Positions 12,804 through 25,800 of a DNA stretch of 64,000 nucleotides are shown one piece after another (the first letter of the stretch is position 1; each line of letters opens with the position of its first letter). The position numbers and the translations under genes were made by a program. The notes below the pieces were generated by a model. That model made no database searches and had not been told where the DNA came from. It saw nothing but the letters and a program-made list of their open reading frames with translations. Source of the stretch: Manihot esculenta (Eukaryota > Streptophyta > Magnoliopsida > Malpighiales > Euphorbiaceae); the NCBI RefSeq assembly GCF_001659605.2, contig NC_035176.2, positions 30,808,716-30,872,715 on the forward strand, given 5' to 3'.

Positions 12804-13060
12804 TTGGTGCTTTTAGACATCGACACCATGGTGACAATGATATTCTTCACGGACTCGAACCTGAGGCCCTTACCTAAACTGTCGTGTCAGCATAAAGCCT
12901 TAGATAATCGTGAAATCTGTAGTTTTTACTTGTTACTTGCTAGGTACAAAAGTTTGGGAGCTAGAGAGAGAATGATATCATCTGCAGGATTGTAGAAGGT
13001 GGCAATTGAGAGTCTGCTTCCGTTCTTGTCAGCCATGACACTGCGGAAAGCACCATAATC
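12804..13060 (-). pseudogene. ACO: Decayed 3' fragment of an ACC oxidase gene
   Basis: Read on the minus strand from about 13060, the sequence gives VMADKNGSRLSIATFYNPAD and then APKLLY. These match the C-terminal part of 1-aminocyclopropane-1-carboxylate oxidase, the last enzyme of ethylene synthesis. The RxS motif that binds 2-oxoacid or ascorbate in this dioxygenase family is visible as SRLS. Beyond that the reading frame breaks: YRFHDYLRLYA appears one frame over, then a stop, then GLRFESVKN in another frame. At least two frameshifts and in-frame stops separate pieces that are continuous in functional ACOs. The catalytic His/Asp residues lie in earlier exons, which are absent. It is therefore a non-functional fragment, most like the ACO5-type tail. 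No donor copy is seen in the window. Confidence 0.75.
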
Positions 13061-16000
13061 AATATCTATAATATATCGGTCGTACATAATAATTTTTCAT
13101 ATTAAGAATAACAAAAAAAAAAAAAAAAACAGGGCAAATGGTGGAATAAGAAAAACAAAAATAAGAACAGGAAAAGATGATTCTGTTTATTAAAAGCCCT
13201 TCTAAATCAAATAGTGCCAGTTTTCAATTCTGGTAGATAATAAAGTACCCAATGGCCACTATTTTTTTTTAAAAAATTACCAGACTTAACTATTCTATGA
13301 TATAGAAAGATAACATGATTCACAAAAGAGAAAATAATAAAAACAAAGCTCATTAAAAAGGAAGAGACAAAAAATCTATATAAAATAAGGAATAAAATTA
13401 AAAAATCTTTAATTCAGAAGAATACAGACACAAAATTGATTGAAAAACAACGTAAGATATTAAAAAATATAAAGATTTTAACAAAAAAAATTAGTAGGAA
13501 TAGTTAGATAACAATTTAAAAGAACTCTTCATGACTGGGGGGGGGGGGGGGGGGGAGGGGGGTTGATTAAGTTTGTATAAGATAGTGGGCCTAATCTAGA
13601 ATATAAGAAATAAGGCCCAGTGCAGGCTAAAGATCGATTCTTACTCTACCAACTCGCAAAGCAAAGCATTTGCCAATTGGGGTTTCAAAAGACGAGTTGG
13701 CCCAAAAGTATATACTCAAACACTACCTCCTTACCCACTCAAATGTTTGTATACCTGTGGCACTCTTGATGGGCAGATTGAGCAACTTTAACTAACCAAA
13801 TAGTATTTTGCTCACTCAGCTAACCCCACTCATTGCATAGTGTATGAGTAATCATATAATAAGATTGTGATTCCACGTACGACAAATACATTAAAGACAA
13901 GTAAATGAAAAGTTAATATATTAACCTAGTTAGTTCCTGAAAATAAAATCGATTGGTAATGTTTCTTTTCGAGTGCACTTTTATCTTTCTTGGATTCACA
14001 ATTATGGAAATACTATTTTTTTTTTTTATCTTTTATGTCAAATTCATTCCTGAGAAGATTTTAGGGTTCAATACAATATAAGAATTAAGACTAGCAGAAA
14101 TTAGATACATAGAATAAACAGTTAAAATTTATTTATTCCACTTATTAAAAATGAGGTCCAAACAAGAAAATTGGAATAATTATTGAATCATCGTCAAAAC
14201 CTAACCCCAACACCTAATTTCTACAAAACAACCAAGAAAAATCTACTTCTCATTTAGACTCAAGACAAAAAATAAAAATATACCACTGAAACGCAAAGCC
14301 AAGTCAAGAGAAGGTATTGTGGAGGAATAAGACACAGACATCAAAATGTCTTGAGAAAAGAATCACTTTATTCGGCTGTGCTAAATTTGGACTTAAGTAT
14401 ATTGAAGTGGCCACATGCAAGATGTCTCTCCATCACTGTCATATTCACAGCAAGCCAAATTCTAGAAACAAGTCACATTTGACTAAGTACTATTAGGTTA
14501 CAATAGAATCTCTCAGGCAGAACCTTTAACATCATAGCCTTTAAAAGTTAGCCAATAAAAAAAGGCGGCTACATAATCTCAAAATTACTAAAAGTTAAAA
14601 AAAAAAAAGAAAAACTATGTCATAGCAAAGAAAATAAACAACAAACTAAAGCATCCATAATTGATGATGGAAAACTCAAAAAATTTAGACCATATTTAGA
14701 CATCAGCTCAATGGCTGGGCATTAAATTAGAGGCTTCAAATTTCAAAAGAAAAGAAAAAAAGAAAAATGAGAAGATTACTATTATTTTGGTTGGGTTATA
14801 GCATATAATTTTTCCATATTAGAGAGGATGTTTACCCACATTCTTTTAAACTTTGATCGAAACTTATTTAAAAAAGAAAAAAGGGAAGAGTTTCCGTTTG
14901 AATCTCTGTGTTTGTTATTTTAGCCTGGTGCCTTTTTCTTTATTAGAGAATAAAGATTAGGCTTTTTCTCGATTTGGTTAGGTGCCTGTAAATTCGAAAG
15001 TTTAGCCATCTTCTCGTCCGCAATGCATGACACGTGATGTACAAGTAAAAAAGAACACTCTTTCAAATTTCCCATGATCACCCTCATTTTTGTCTTTTTC
15101 AAGTTTCTTCCCCTTGTTTATTGTTAATTGCTAGTGGTTAGCAACAAAAAAAAAAGTAATTTTTTTTATTAATATTTAAATATTAATATTTTGATTAAAT
15201 TAAAATATCAAACATTAAGTTAAATATGATCATTATTTTAATATTAGAAGTTGAAAAGACACTTGTAAGTTATTTTTATTTTCTCTTCACATAATTAGAA
15301 GAAAAAAAATGCATCTTGGTTTAACTTCAAATTTATCGGCAAAAACTCAATAGAACAAAAATGTGCTTTTCTTTTTTTACACAAAGAATTTGAGAATCAT
15401 TCTCAACTAGGAAGTTAGAAAATGGCAAATTCCAACTTATAAAAGAAAAAAACAAAACAATTGCTTATTTCCCTTAATGTTTCTCATATGCCTTTATTCT
15501 ATACCATGTTCATAATCGTATTATCTTTTCAATTATCTATTTTTCTTTTTATAATATATAGAAAAGAGAGAATAATAATATAAACTAAAATAATATCATG
15601 TTCGATGACCGTTGGACTTTAAACAATTATAATTCAAGTGAAAAATATTTGATCGAGTTAAACATTGATTTAATATTAAATTATGTTCTGATTCAATTAG
15701 ACAATTATTTCTGATTCAAATGACATTTTTGATTTAAATGTCCATTGGCAAATAGCGTCGAAAATAATTAAATAGACTTATAAATATAAAAAAGTGATTA
15801 AATCTGAAAAAAATAAAAAAATGAAAATAAAAAAAAATAATAATAAAAAAAAAGAAATCAAGCTTACCTAAGATTGACCTGAATCTAGTTATTCGATCTT
15901 GAACATCAATGTCAAGCTAAGTGGAACAGTCGATTTTTACTACCATAATATTATACTCCATTGCTCTCTTTTCGGTAAAATAATCACTACATTGGGAGAT

Positions 16001-16878
16001 CATAGATGCTTTTTGCCCAATTGTTAGTGGGATTTGATTCCAGATTTAAGAAGGAGATCAATATCAGCCCTTTCTCAAATAATCTCAATCTGGTTTAGAT
16101 TTATGATCAATTTTGATTCTACAATTTTAAAATTTACTATTTAGTTTTTAGCTTTTTATTATATAAAAGTTCATTGATTAATTTTTTATTTTTTAAAAAT
16201 ATAATAAAATGTTTATAACTTTTAAAATATTTATTAATTATTCTTTTTATTAATTTTAATTATCAAATATTACATAAAAATATAAAATATTTTTAATATA
16301 AATAAATTAATTAATAAATGTTTTTATAAAATTAAAAGATCAGTTAATAAATTTTTTTAAATTATAAAAATTTATAGTAAAATATTTAATTTTAAAATTA
16401 ATAAGTAAATTTTTAAAATATTAATAATAATTTAATATATTTTTTAAAATTAAAAGATAAATTAATTAATTTTTCTATATTATATAGTAAATTTTCTCGA
16501 AATTAATTAGGTAAATTCCGGTCCTATTTCCAATTCAACACGGATCAAGATTCATGACCATGCGTAGCACTGTCCAAATTTGGTCTCTTACAACGTGATC
16601 CAATCATCGCTACCGTCAAAAGTGTAGGCCTCAATCAGAGGGCCTATAATATTCGGTGAGGCGCAGCTACACCGTATTTTTACCCAATACACACCACCAG
16701 GGACCGTATCGTACATTCAAGTGTACGATCGTCCATTTGTAAGCTAACTAAAAACTTTCCCTCTCGTTCTTCCTTCATGGAAACAAAAATCCAATAACCA
16801 TAACTCCATTCGCTAACTTGCCGGCGCCACTGCGCGCACCGTCCGTTTCCTTTTCTTTCTCCGAGCTTTCTCTCTGCA
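13061..16878. other. AT-rich intergenic DNA with a long G tract
   Basis: About 3.8 kb lies between the ACO fragment and the antiporter gene. No domain-bearing open frame is seen. The G run at 13537-13562 is listed separately. Sequence at 16120-16500 is a dense A/T tract that may be a decayed miniature element. The last about 300 bp (16560-16878) becomes GC-richer and pyrimidine-rich, probably the promoter and leader of the antiporter gene. Confidence 0.45.
13537..13562 (+). repeat. Poly-G tract (19 G, A, 6 G)
   Basis: A nearly pure guanine run lies in otherwise AT-rich intergenic DNA. It could fold as a G-quadruplex. Its length in the assembly may be unreliable, because homopolymers of this size are error-prone. 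Confidence 0.9.
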
Positions 16879-19800
16879 ATGAGGTTACTTTTAGCTGTGT
16901 TATTCGTTTGTGTTTTCCTTCTCTGGCTCTGCGTTACCGAATCCGACTCGGCAGTGCAGATCAATGCAACACCCGAGTCGAATGAGACGCGTTCGAGATC
17001 CAGAGAGGACAGCTTCGCTAACATGATTGATCGGGCTTTGGAGAAGGAGTTCAACGAGACGGACCAAAATGAATGTCCGTGCTGGATCTGAGCTCACTTT
17101 CTTTCTGTTTGTATTTGCATCCGCATTTCGGTTTTATTTCCTCTAGTTGTCGAATGTATCGTTTTCAGTTTATGAATCAGCTCAGTGTTGCTCAATTTCC
17201 AGAAATTTTGCATTGCTTAACTTATTTCCATTTAATTACCTTGGCTCCAACAAGATCTTCTGTAACTGAGTCTTTTCCATTTTCTTTTTTTGAAAATCTT
17301 CCCTAGTATTTAATTTGAAATCTATTGACAATTGTAGGTGATCTCTCTTCTTTCTTTTTTGTTTAAAGTTCAATGAGAATGTGAAGCTATTTTGGCTCTT
17401 ATAATGCTAATTAATTAAACGTAAGCTAGAGATTTTTCTAATCATCTTTTCGCGTTAAAGCAGTATCTTGTAGGAAGGTTGAGTGACAAAAATGCAGATC
17501 AGGATTAATTATCACCCTTTCTCTTGCAGCCGCTGATCCTGGTGGCTTCAATAACAGCGTTACTGGACAGCAGGTTCGCAATTCTATTATTATTAATTCT
17601 GAAGTGTCTTTTCGTTCTCATCTAGCTGTTTACTGCAACGGGCGTTTTGCGTTCTCTGTTATTTTCATTTTTAACTTGGGATGGGATATTGTCTTCTGGA
17701 CTTACTGTTTTTGTTTTGCACTACATTTTCCTGAAATAGTTATAAGGATTGAGCTAAAATTTCATGCAGGTATGAAACCTTTGAGTTTGAGGATTTTTGG
17801 CTAGCCCGCTAGGTTACTTAGATATGTAAATTATTTGTATTGCAAGTCACTAGTATTACAGAACAGTGTCTGTGAATAACTTAGAGGTTAATAATACTTA
17901 TATCTGAGTATATATTTGTACTTTTATGCTGTTAGAGACTCACCGGTAAACAAATGCAGACTGCAGGATAACAAGTTTAGGATTCACTAATCTAGGTAAA
18001 CAAAGACCTTGTACTCTAGGTTTTTTTTTGGAAACTATTCATGTCAATTAAGTAAAAATAATATTGAATTATACATCCTGAGAGCTAATTGAAAGGTTAA
18101 AACTTGTGATTGCTGGATTTATTAGAGGTGTTCTAGGGTTTTTAATAACTGGAGCTGCACATTGTAATTTTCAGAAGCAATTGCTCCAGTTACCATTATT
18201 TAGTAGTTGGTACATTTGATTTTGTGCAACTAGGCAAACTGGCATTTGCCTTATTGCCTGGTCATGTGGGGCTCTATCTAAGGACAATGCTATTGAGACA
18301 AATAGGCCATGGTTAAAGTCCAGTGACAGTTATTAATTAATTGACTGGTCTGAAGTTGTACATTCAGTGCACAGTTTGAAATGCATGTTGGACATTGTAT
18401 TACCTATTAGATCAAGGGTTCTTTTGGCCCTCTATGCTACGTCTAGTTATGATAAGGCAAAAACTGCTTATTGACATGTAGCTGTAATGAGAATTGTGTC
18501 ATTCCACCAAATGGGAATAGAAAATTCATGTCGCTAGTGATGTAAATATTAGTTATGTCTGTTAATGAGCTTTTTGATTCTTTACTTTTTGTTTTGCTTG
18601 AGCAAGGTTGTGGTCTTATGTGATGCTGAATATAACTTGCTTGATTTTACCAGGCAGTTTTGGAAACTGTTGCTAGAGTTAAGTCAAAGAAAAATGACAG
18701 CAAGGAGGAGAAGTATGTGCTTATTCTTAACAAAAAGTTGAGATTCATATTCTTTTTAAATGTTTAGTTAGAAGTAGTTTCGTGAATATTGAATTCAACT
18801 TCACCAACTCAAATCTGAGAGCTGCTGACCCATTTATGAACCATATATTAGATCTTTTCAGTTTCATGATGTTTTCAATTTGGACAATGAGAATCGAGTA
18901 GAGGATATGCCAACATTGATCGATAGAAAGGTATGCCTAATAGACACCATATGACACTTACTTGTTTGCTCTTCTTCTGGTTGTGTTAACTAGTATTGAA
19001 TTTGATACTAATGTTTGAAAGAATATTTTAAGCTGATGAAAACTATGACCTTTTTTGCACAATTTATCTTCAGGATAATATCTTTATAATCTCAAACCTA
19101 AAATCCAAGTACCCTGTGTTGCAATTAGATTTAAGGTTAGCTCAATTCTCTTACTCTCATGATGCCATTACACACCAGCTAACAGCAATCTTTTGACTGA
19201 TCGTACGTGCTCGAATTGCTATAATTACAGATTGATATCAGATCTGGTAGTCGTCATTGTATCTGCAACTTGTGGCGGCATTGCATTTGCCTTTGCTGGA
19301 CAACCAGTTAGATTTATTGCTCCTATGCTTTGTCTATGAATTATAATGAACTGGTGCTTTGCAGATATGAACTTCTTTCATTCTTCTTTACTTTTCAGGT
19401 TATTACTGGATATCTGCTAGCAGGATCTATTATTGGGCCTGGGGGCTTGAGCTTTGTCAGTGAAATGGTGCAAGTATGACATTTTTTTACATCTATGCTG
19501 ATTTACAAATAGTCCTTTACTTGCCTTTTCTGTAAGGATTAAGTGATTTAGAAATTGCCTTTTACCAGAATTTTGCTGTTTCTATATGTGTTATATACAC
19601 ACACACATACATACGTTATATCATTCTTATGTTACCATTAGAGGTCAATTTAGGCCAAATGTGAATCTTTACTTTCCAATTGCATTTTATGGATTAAAAC
19701 TTCAAACATTTATGGGTTACTGCAAATTTCTATGTAAAATTTTAGCAAACAGATGTTCATGTGGGCATCTTAGTGCTTGATATTGCCTGTTTTAGCTTTT

Positions 19801-22800
19801 GGTTAATTTGTTTCCATGGAGGATAGTTCATTTTTGGTTGTACTCATTTCACATTTGGTTGTGAAATTTAGGTTGAAACAGTAGCTCAGTTTGGTGTGGT
19901 ATTTCTTCTATTTGCGTTGGGCCTAGAATTCTCTGCAACAAAGGTTTGCTTGTCTTTTCCATCCTACTTTCATTTTCTTATTATTTACTTTTTCAAATCA
20001 ACCAACATAAGCTGTGAGATTATTTACATAAAATAATGCAGCTTCGTGTTGTTCGAGCTGTTGCTGTTCTAGGTGGTCTTCTCCAGATTTTCCTATTTAT
20101 GTGCTTGTGTGGAATAACAGTGTCGGTACGTTACTACAATCTTTTGAATTTTAGATCTAGTTATAGTAGGGGAGGATATCCTGCATGAAATTATGTCTAC
20201 TTGAAGTCTCTATTTAAATCCACATTTTTATGGAAAAGAATAGGAAATCTTTGAATATTCCTTTGGATGTTTTTTTTGGTATGTATTCTTTTTACAAGAA
20301 GATCAATGTTTATTTAATCTATAAGGGTAGAGTCGTAGAGGCTTCTTTCCTTGTATAGCAAAAGACATTTGAAATACTAATGTAGGGTAGAAATGTTTTG
20401 GTCAGTTTCTTGTGAATGTTGGGCACTTATGTTGTGTTTGAATAGCAGGAAGGAAAATAATGAGTGGAAAAAGAATAATGATTTGAAGGGAAAATAAAAT
20501 TTTGTTGTGCTTGGTTAAAGAGAGGAAAGTATTGAAAGGAAAGTTACTTTTTGAATAAGAGAATTGCAACTTCATCCCTAATTTTTCAAAAAACAACCTA
20601 TAAAATATAGTCATATATTTGCAATTGTAAAAATCTTCCTCCAACTTTCCCCTAGTTTGGAGAGAAAATGAGAGTGGAATATAAATATTATTTTCCTCTC
20701 AAAATTTTATTTCCTTTTGATTTTCCTCTTAGCCAAACATGAAAGAATGAAAAATAAATTTATTTTACTCTCTAATTTTCCTTACTCATTTTACTCTCTA
20801 GCAGAATTTTTCTTCTTATTTCAACCCAATGGAGCTGCAATTAATTTTAGATTTTGGAATTTTTCAATCAAAGAAAGGAGATCTATTACAATCAATCCAT
20901 TTATAGTAAGGCTGGAAAGCGAGGAGAGTCGTAATTTCCTGTCGCAAAACTCAGTTCCACATTTTTTGATTCAGATTCAAGATGCATTACAATGTGCTAC
21001 ATTTTATATCAACTCACATCTTATGGCCATTTTCCAGGTTTTGAATGTAAAGCGGTCCCTATCTACTTATTTTCCCTGGCACAAATTTAGTACTGCCTTT
21101 GGAAAAAATGTGGAGGTGTGGGGTAGAGGAGTTCCTGTCTTCTACTCAAAGCTTATGGATTTAATTTTTAGAAATATTTGAGTAAAAAGTTCTAAAAGAG
21201 GTGTTGATTAATTAGTTGAAAATTCCATTGGTTTTGCTTCAAAAGGGAGAAAGCATTCACATTGGTTCAAAACACAAATTATATTGCAAAGAGAAATTTC
21301 TGCATGGGTTTGCATTTTTACAACAGAAGCAGCAGATTTACATTTTCACTTCAGATTGAGAATCAAGAAAATATTTAGAGATTGATGCCAATACTGGGGG
21401 AGTTAATGATATGGCAATTGATCTTTTGAACTAGCAATTATGCATCATCTTATTGATAGGGAAGTTTAAAAATTATTCTGTGCAAATTCATAATGCCAGA
21501 GCAAGGGTGGATAAAGGTGAAAATAGAGCTTAAGGATCTGCCCTCTCAAACCTTTTATGCCTCTTACATTTTAATGGAATTGTTAGAGAATTTCTTGCTT
21601 GAATTAATTCTTTTGTATTTACCATACAGCCTTCAGGACAAGGCTATTTTTAAAAGGGTGATATTGATAGGGATAGGAATAGGTAAGTTTCAGAGTATGC
21701 AGAAACTTTTGGAATTGAGTGAGCTGAAATATTCTTTTGTTAGAGAGAATTTTGGAGGAAGATACGTGGAAAGAGGCCAGCTGGAGAAGAGTATAAATAA
21801 GGGATGAAATGGGGAGTAGAGAGGTCAGGTTCTGAGTGCAAATTTCTCTGTTACAGAGGGGCATGATTCCTGCACGGGACATTGATCCTGGGGTTTCTTA
21901 TGAGCCATTTTAATTTCCTTATTGGTTCCTTTTTATTATTCTTATTATTGGATAGGGATTGTAAATTTGTGAAAGGGTTGCATTATTAGACTTGTATTGT
22001 TTTCCATTATCAATTAGTGGAAGTTCTCAATACTATTTTAGATCCTCTCCATTGTTCTTTCTATTTTTAAGTCTTCTTTGTTCTTTACTCTATCAATTTC
22101 CTTCCTCATTTATTTTCCCTCAATCCAAACATAAGCTTAAGGCACAACATACACGGAAGGTCAGTATGACAAAAATGCTGGATGTTAAGGGATATTTGGT
22201 AACACGACAATGGATAGAATTAAGAATGACCACATACTTCAGAGAATGGTTGTAGCACCTATTAGAGGTAAAATGAGAGATTCGATTAAGATGGTTTGGT
22301 CATATCCAACGTAGAGCCTCAAATGCTCTAGTACAAAAGTGTAATGAGTTATTTGTTGTTGTTCTTGTAATGTTTGAGAATTATTGGAAGATATCTATTG
22401 ATCTTTAAAAAAGAACTGTTTCAATTTTAAAATATTGCTTTCAACATGCTATGAATGCTCAAGGATATCAAATTTAGCTTGAGAGTTTGTGGCTTGTGCA
22501 TGCATGTGTGAAGCATTTCAGTCAGGATTGAGCTCTAGAGCTTACCATGGCGACTTCCATCCATCTTTCTATTCTTGCTGAGACTGACACAATATTTTGT
22601 ATATTATGGTGGTGATGGTGTGCCATTGGTGGGGTGTGTGTGGGCGGGGTTGTTCCTCGTTTGATGAACACTTCTATTTTTGCTTATAATTGATGTGGGT
22701 AAGTTTAGAAGACCAAATAATGGAAATTAAACATCTAAGGCTGTGGCTTAGCTTTGTCCAATACCAACCAATATTTGACATGAGTGGAGAACTAATGCAG

Positions 22801-25800
22801 TTCTAACTAATAAATACGAGGTAGTGATGTGCATGTTATATGTGAACATACACTTACACGTTTAAATTCAGATGTTAGATTGATATGTATCTGTGAGAAT
22901 GCAGTATGGGGATTCCAATTCAAACTTCAATTTGTTTTTGGATGGAAGTGATTGGCCTGTCTCTGTGGGTTTGGGGGGGGGGGGGGCAGGCATTGATGTT
23001 TTTGGACTTAAGTTCCTGAATTTTAGTTGAAGTAAAAGGCAGCTTAATTGTTTAACGGTTATACTGTTACGTATACAAGTTTTTGATTTGCCCAGCGGCG
23101 TGCTTTTTGCAGTTATGTGGTGGCAAATCTTCAGAGGGAGTGTTTGTTGGTGCTTTCCTGTCTATGTCATCTACTGCTGTGGTAAAACTCTAATCATGTC
23201 TTAATTATGTTTTCATATCTTGTAAGTTTGACAGGTCTAAATTTATAATGTTTTCCCAGTTTCTAGATTTTATCCATTGTATTGTAAACTTGTTCTCTTT
23301 TCAGCGTCTTGCCAGATTTTATATTTTTTGTTTGTTTTTGTGCTCGTCATTCTGTTTATAGTTTCAGTTATCACATCTATTGTAATGTTGTGTCCTTTTT
23401 TTGTATATATAAGTTTATACTTTTTAGCAGTATAATTATTCTCAAGGAACAAGGAATGCTTGTAGTATATGTTTGACTTGGTTGTCTCTTTAACCTATTC
23501 TAGGTAGTGCCTATGATGTATCCTTTTATTCTAACTTAGTGATTTCAATGCTGCTTTTTCAATCATTATATCTGCATTTCAAACATTATTTTACCATTAA
23601 TTATTGTTTCCCTTACCTGGTCACAGGTTTTGAAATTTTTGATGGAGAAGAATATTATAAATTCCCTTCATGGTCAAGTCACTATTGGCACCCTTGTCTT
23701 GCAGGTACTTTTTTGCTCACTTGTCAAATTCTGTGTCAAGAAATGCTATGTTGCAGCTACACTTATATTTGAATGATTGAGAAAAATTGAAAGAGAACCC
23801 CTTGCTTATAATATATGTTTTGATATTGATATCTTTTCCACTGACATTTGCTATTAAGTTTTGAGCTTTATGCCCTGCCAGGATTGTGCAGTTGGTTTGC
23901 TATTTGCTTTGCTTCCTATTCTCGGTGGCACTTCTGGTGTTCTCCAAGGAGTCATATCTATGACTAAATCGTAAGAATCTAAACAACTTCAATCTGTTTA
24001 TGCATTTGATTTCAGCAATTTTCATTACCTAAACATCAACTCTTCCTGTCCTTGCTTTCTGCAGTATATCTTTTATTCTTTGGTTTTCAGTTGATGAAAT
24101 TTAGCTGTTTACAAGAGTATATATACTAGAAGTTCAAGATATGTAGATATAATGACTTGAAAAAGGACAGTTTGTCATGCTGATGCTATTCAATATTTGC
24201 AGGATCTTAAAAGTTTTGCAACTGCAGAATGCCAATATGAACATTTGTGCACATGTATTGTAAACTCATTCATGTCTTAATCACATACAACATATTTATG
24301 TTTTCAGGTTGGTACTTCTGGTAACATTTTTGGTTGTCTTGACAATATTATCGCGTACTTGTGTACCGTGGTTTCTAAAGCTTATGATAAGCCTATCATC
24401 GCAGGTAAACAAAATTGCTTGAATATTATAGTTTATGGTGGAGAGCACCTGACAAAGTTCTACTTGTGCAGACTAATGAACTCTATCAATTGGCATCAGT
24501 GGCTTTCTGCTTACTTGTGGCTTGGGTTAGCCTGATGTCCCTATTCTTCACTTCTTGTTATTAGTGCATTTTTACTGCAACCCATTTTATGTACTGAAGT
24601 GACAGGCCGATTTATTCATTTTTTTCTATGTTAGTTAATTTTAATATTTAGTTTCTCAGGCAGTAGGAAAAAGGAAAAAAATAAGAACATTTTTTAGTGA
24701 TCTATATATGTTGTCTACCAATCCTCCTGCCTACTTCAACCAGACTAGTGCACAGGTATACACCACACATATGATAAATTGATTTTGCCTCTCAGTGTAG
24801 TGATAAGTTGGGTCTGAGCCTTGAACTGGGATCTTTTGCTGCTGGAGTTATGATATCAACAACTGATCTTGCTCAACATACACTTGAACAAGTAAGTCTT
24901 CCATGCATTTGCTTTCAGAAGTTGCAAACTAACTGTACCCTTTTTTCTTTTCATATTTTTAAGGCTTCCTAAAGAAGGAAAGAAAGAAAAGTGAAGAGAT
25001 TATAATGTGAAGAATATGATGTCCTTCTATCCTAACAAACATAGTGTATCTTACCATTTTATTGCCTTGTTTGTATTTTTCTTATCCTTGCTGGATATTT
25101 CAGCACTCGCACACAGAAGTCCCATTTGTTTGCTCTCATTTAGTGTTAATCTTCCTTTAGGTTGAACCCATTCGCAACTTCTTTGCGGCTCTCTTTCTTG
25201 CCAGCATTGGGATGCTAATACATGTTCATTTCCTATGGAATCATGTTGATATTTTACTGGCAGCTGTACTGTTGGTGATTATCATAAAAACTGCTGTGGT
25301 TGCGACTGTTGTCAAGGGATTTCGATACAACAATAAAACTTCACTTCTTGTAAGATCTGAGGAAGTACTAGCATGTTTATATATTTATTTAGACCATTGT
25401 ATATGCTTAATTGACAGAAGGGCCTTAGGTTTATTCACATGCGTAGGTTGGAATGTCTCTGGCGCAAATTGGGGAATTTGCTTTTGTTCTCCTAAGTCGT
25501 GCTTCTAATCTTCATCTTGTCGAGGTTAGAAACTTCCGCTGCATGCATTTTGTCTTTTCAACACTGAGTGAGTGTCCACTTACATTAATAGCCAGCCTTC
25601 TCATGAAATTTTGTGGTTCTGCATTGGTCTTCCATTTGGTGCATCTATGTTGGGCCTATCGCCCTATCCATTTTGTTGAAAAGTTTGTGCGTTAGTGCTC
25701 ATGATGACACAGACAATTCTATTTGAATTCAAATCCACAATTTGGGGTTTTCAGATAACCTGAATATGAAATGTATGTTTGTTTTATTCTTTTTCCAGAT

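Noticed and set aside
18862..18930. Antiporter exon 4 starting after the TTTTCAG at 18855-18861
   Set aside because: This acceptor puts the following codons out of frame. The acceptor ending at 18851 keeps SFQFHDVF in frame.
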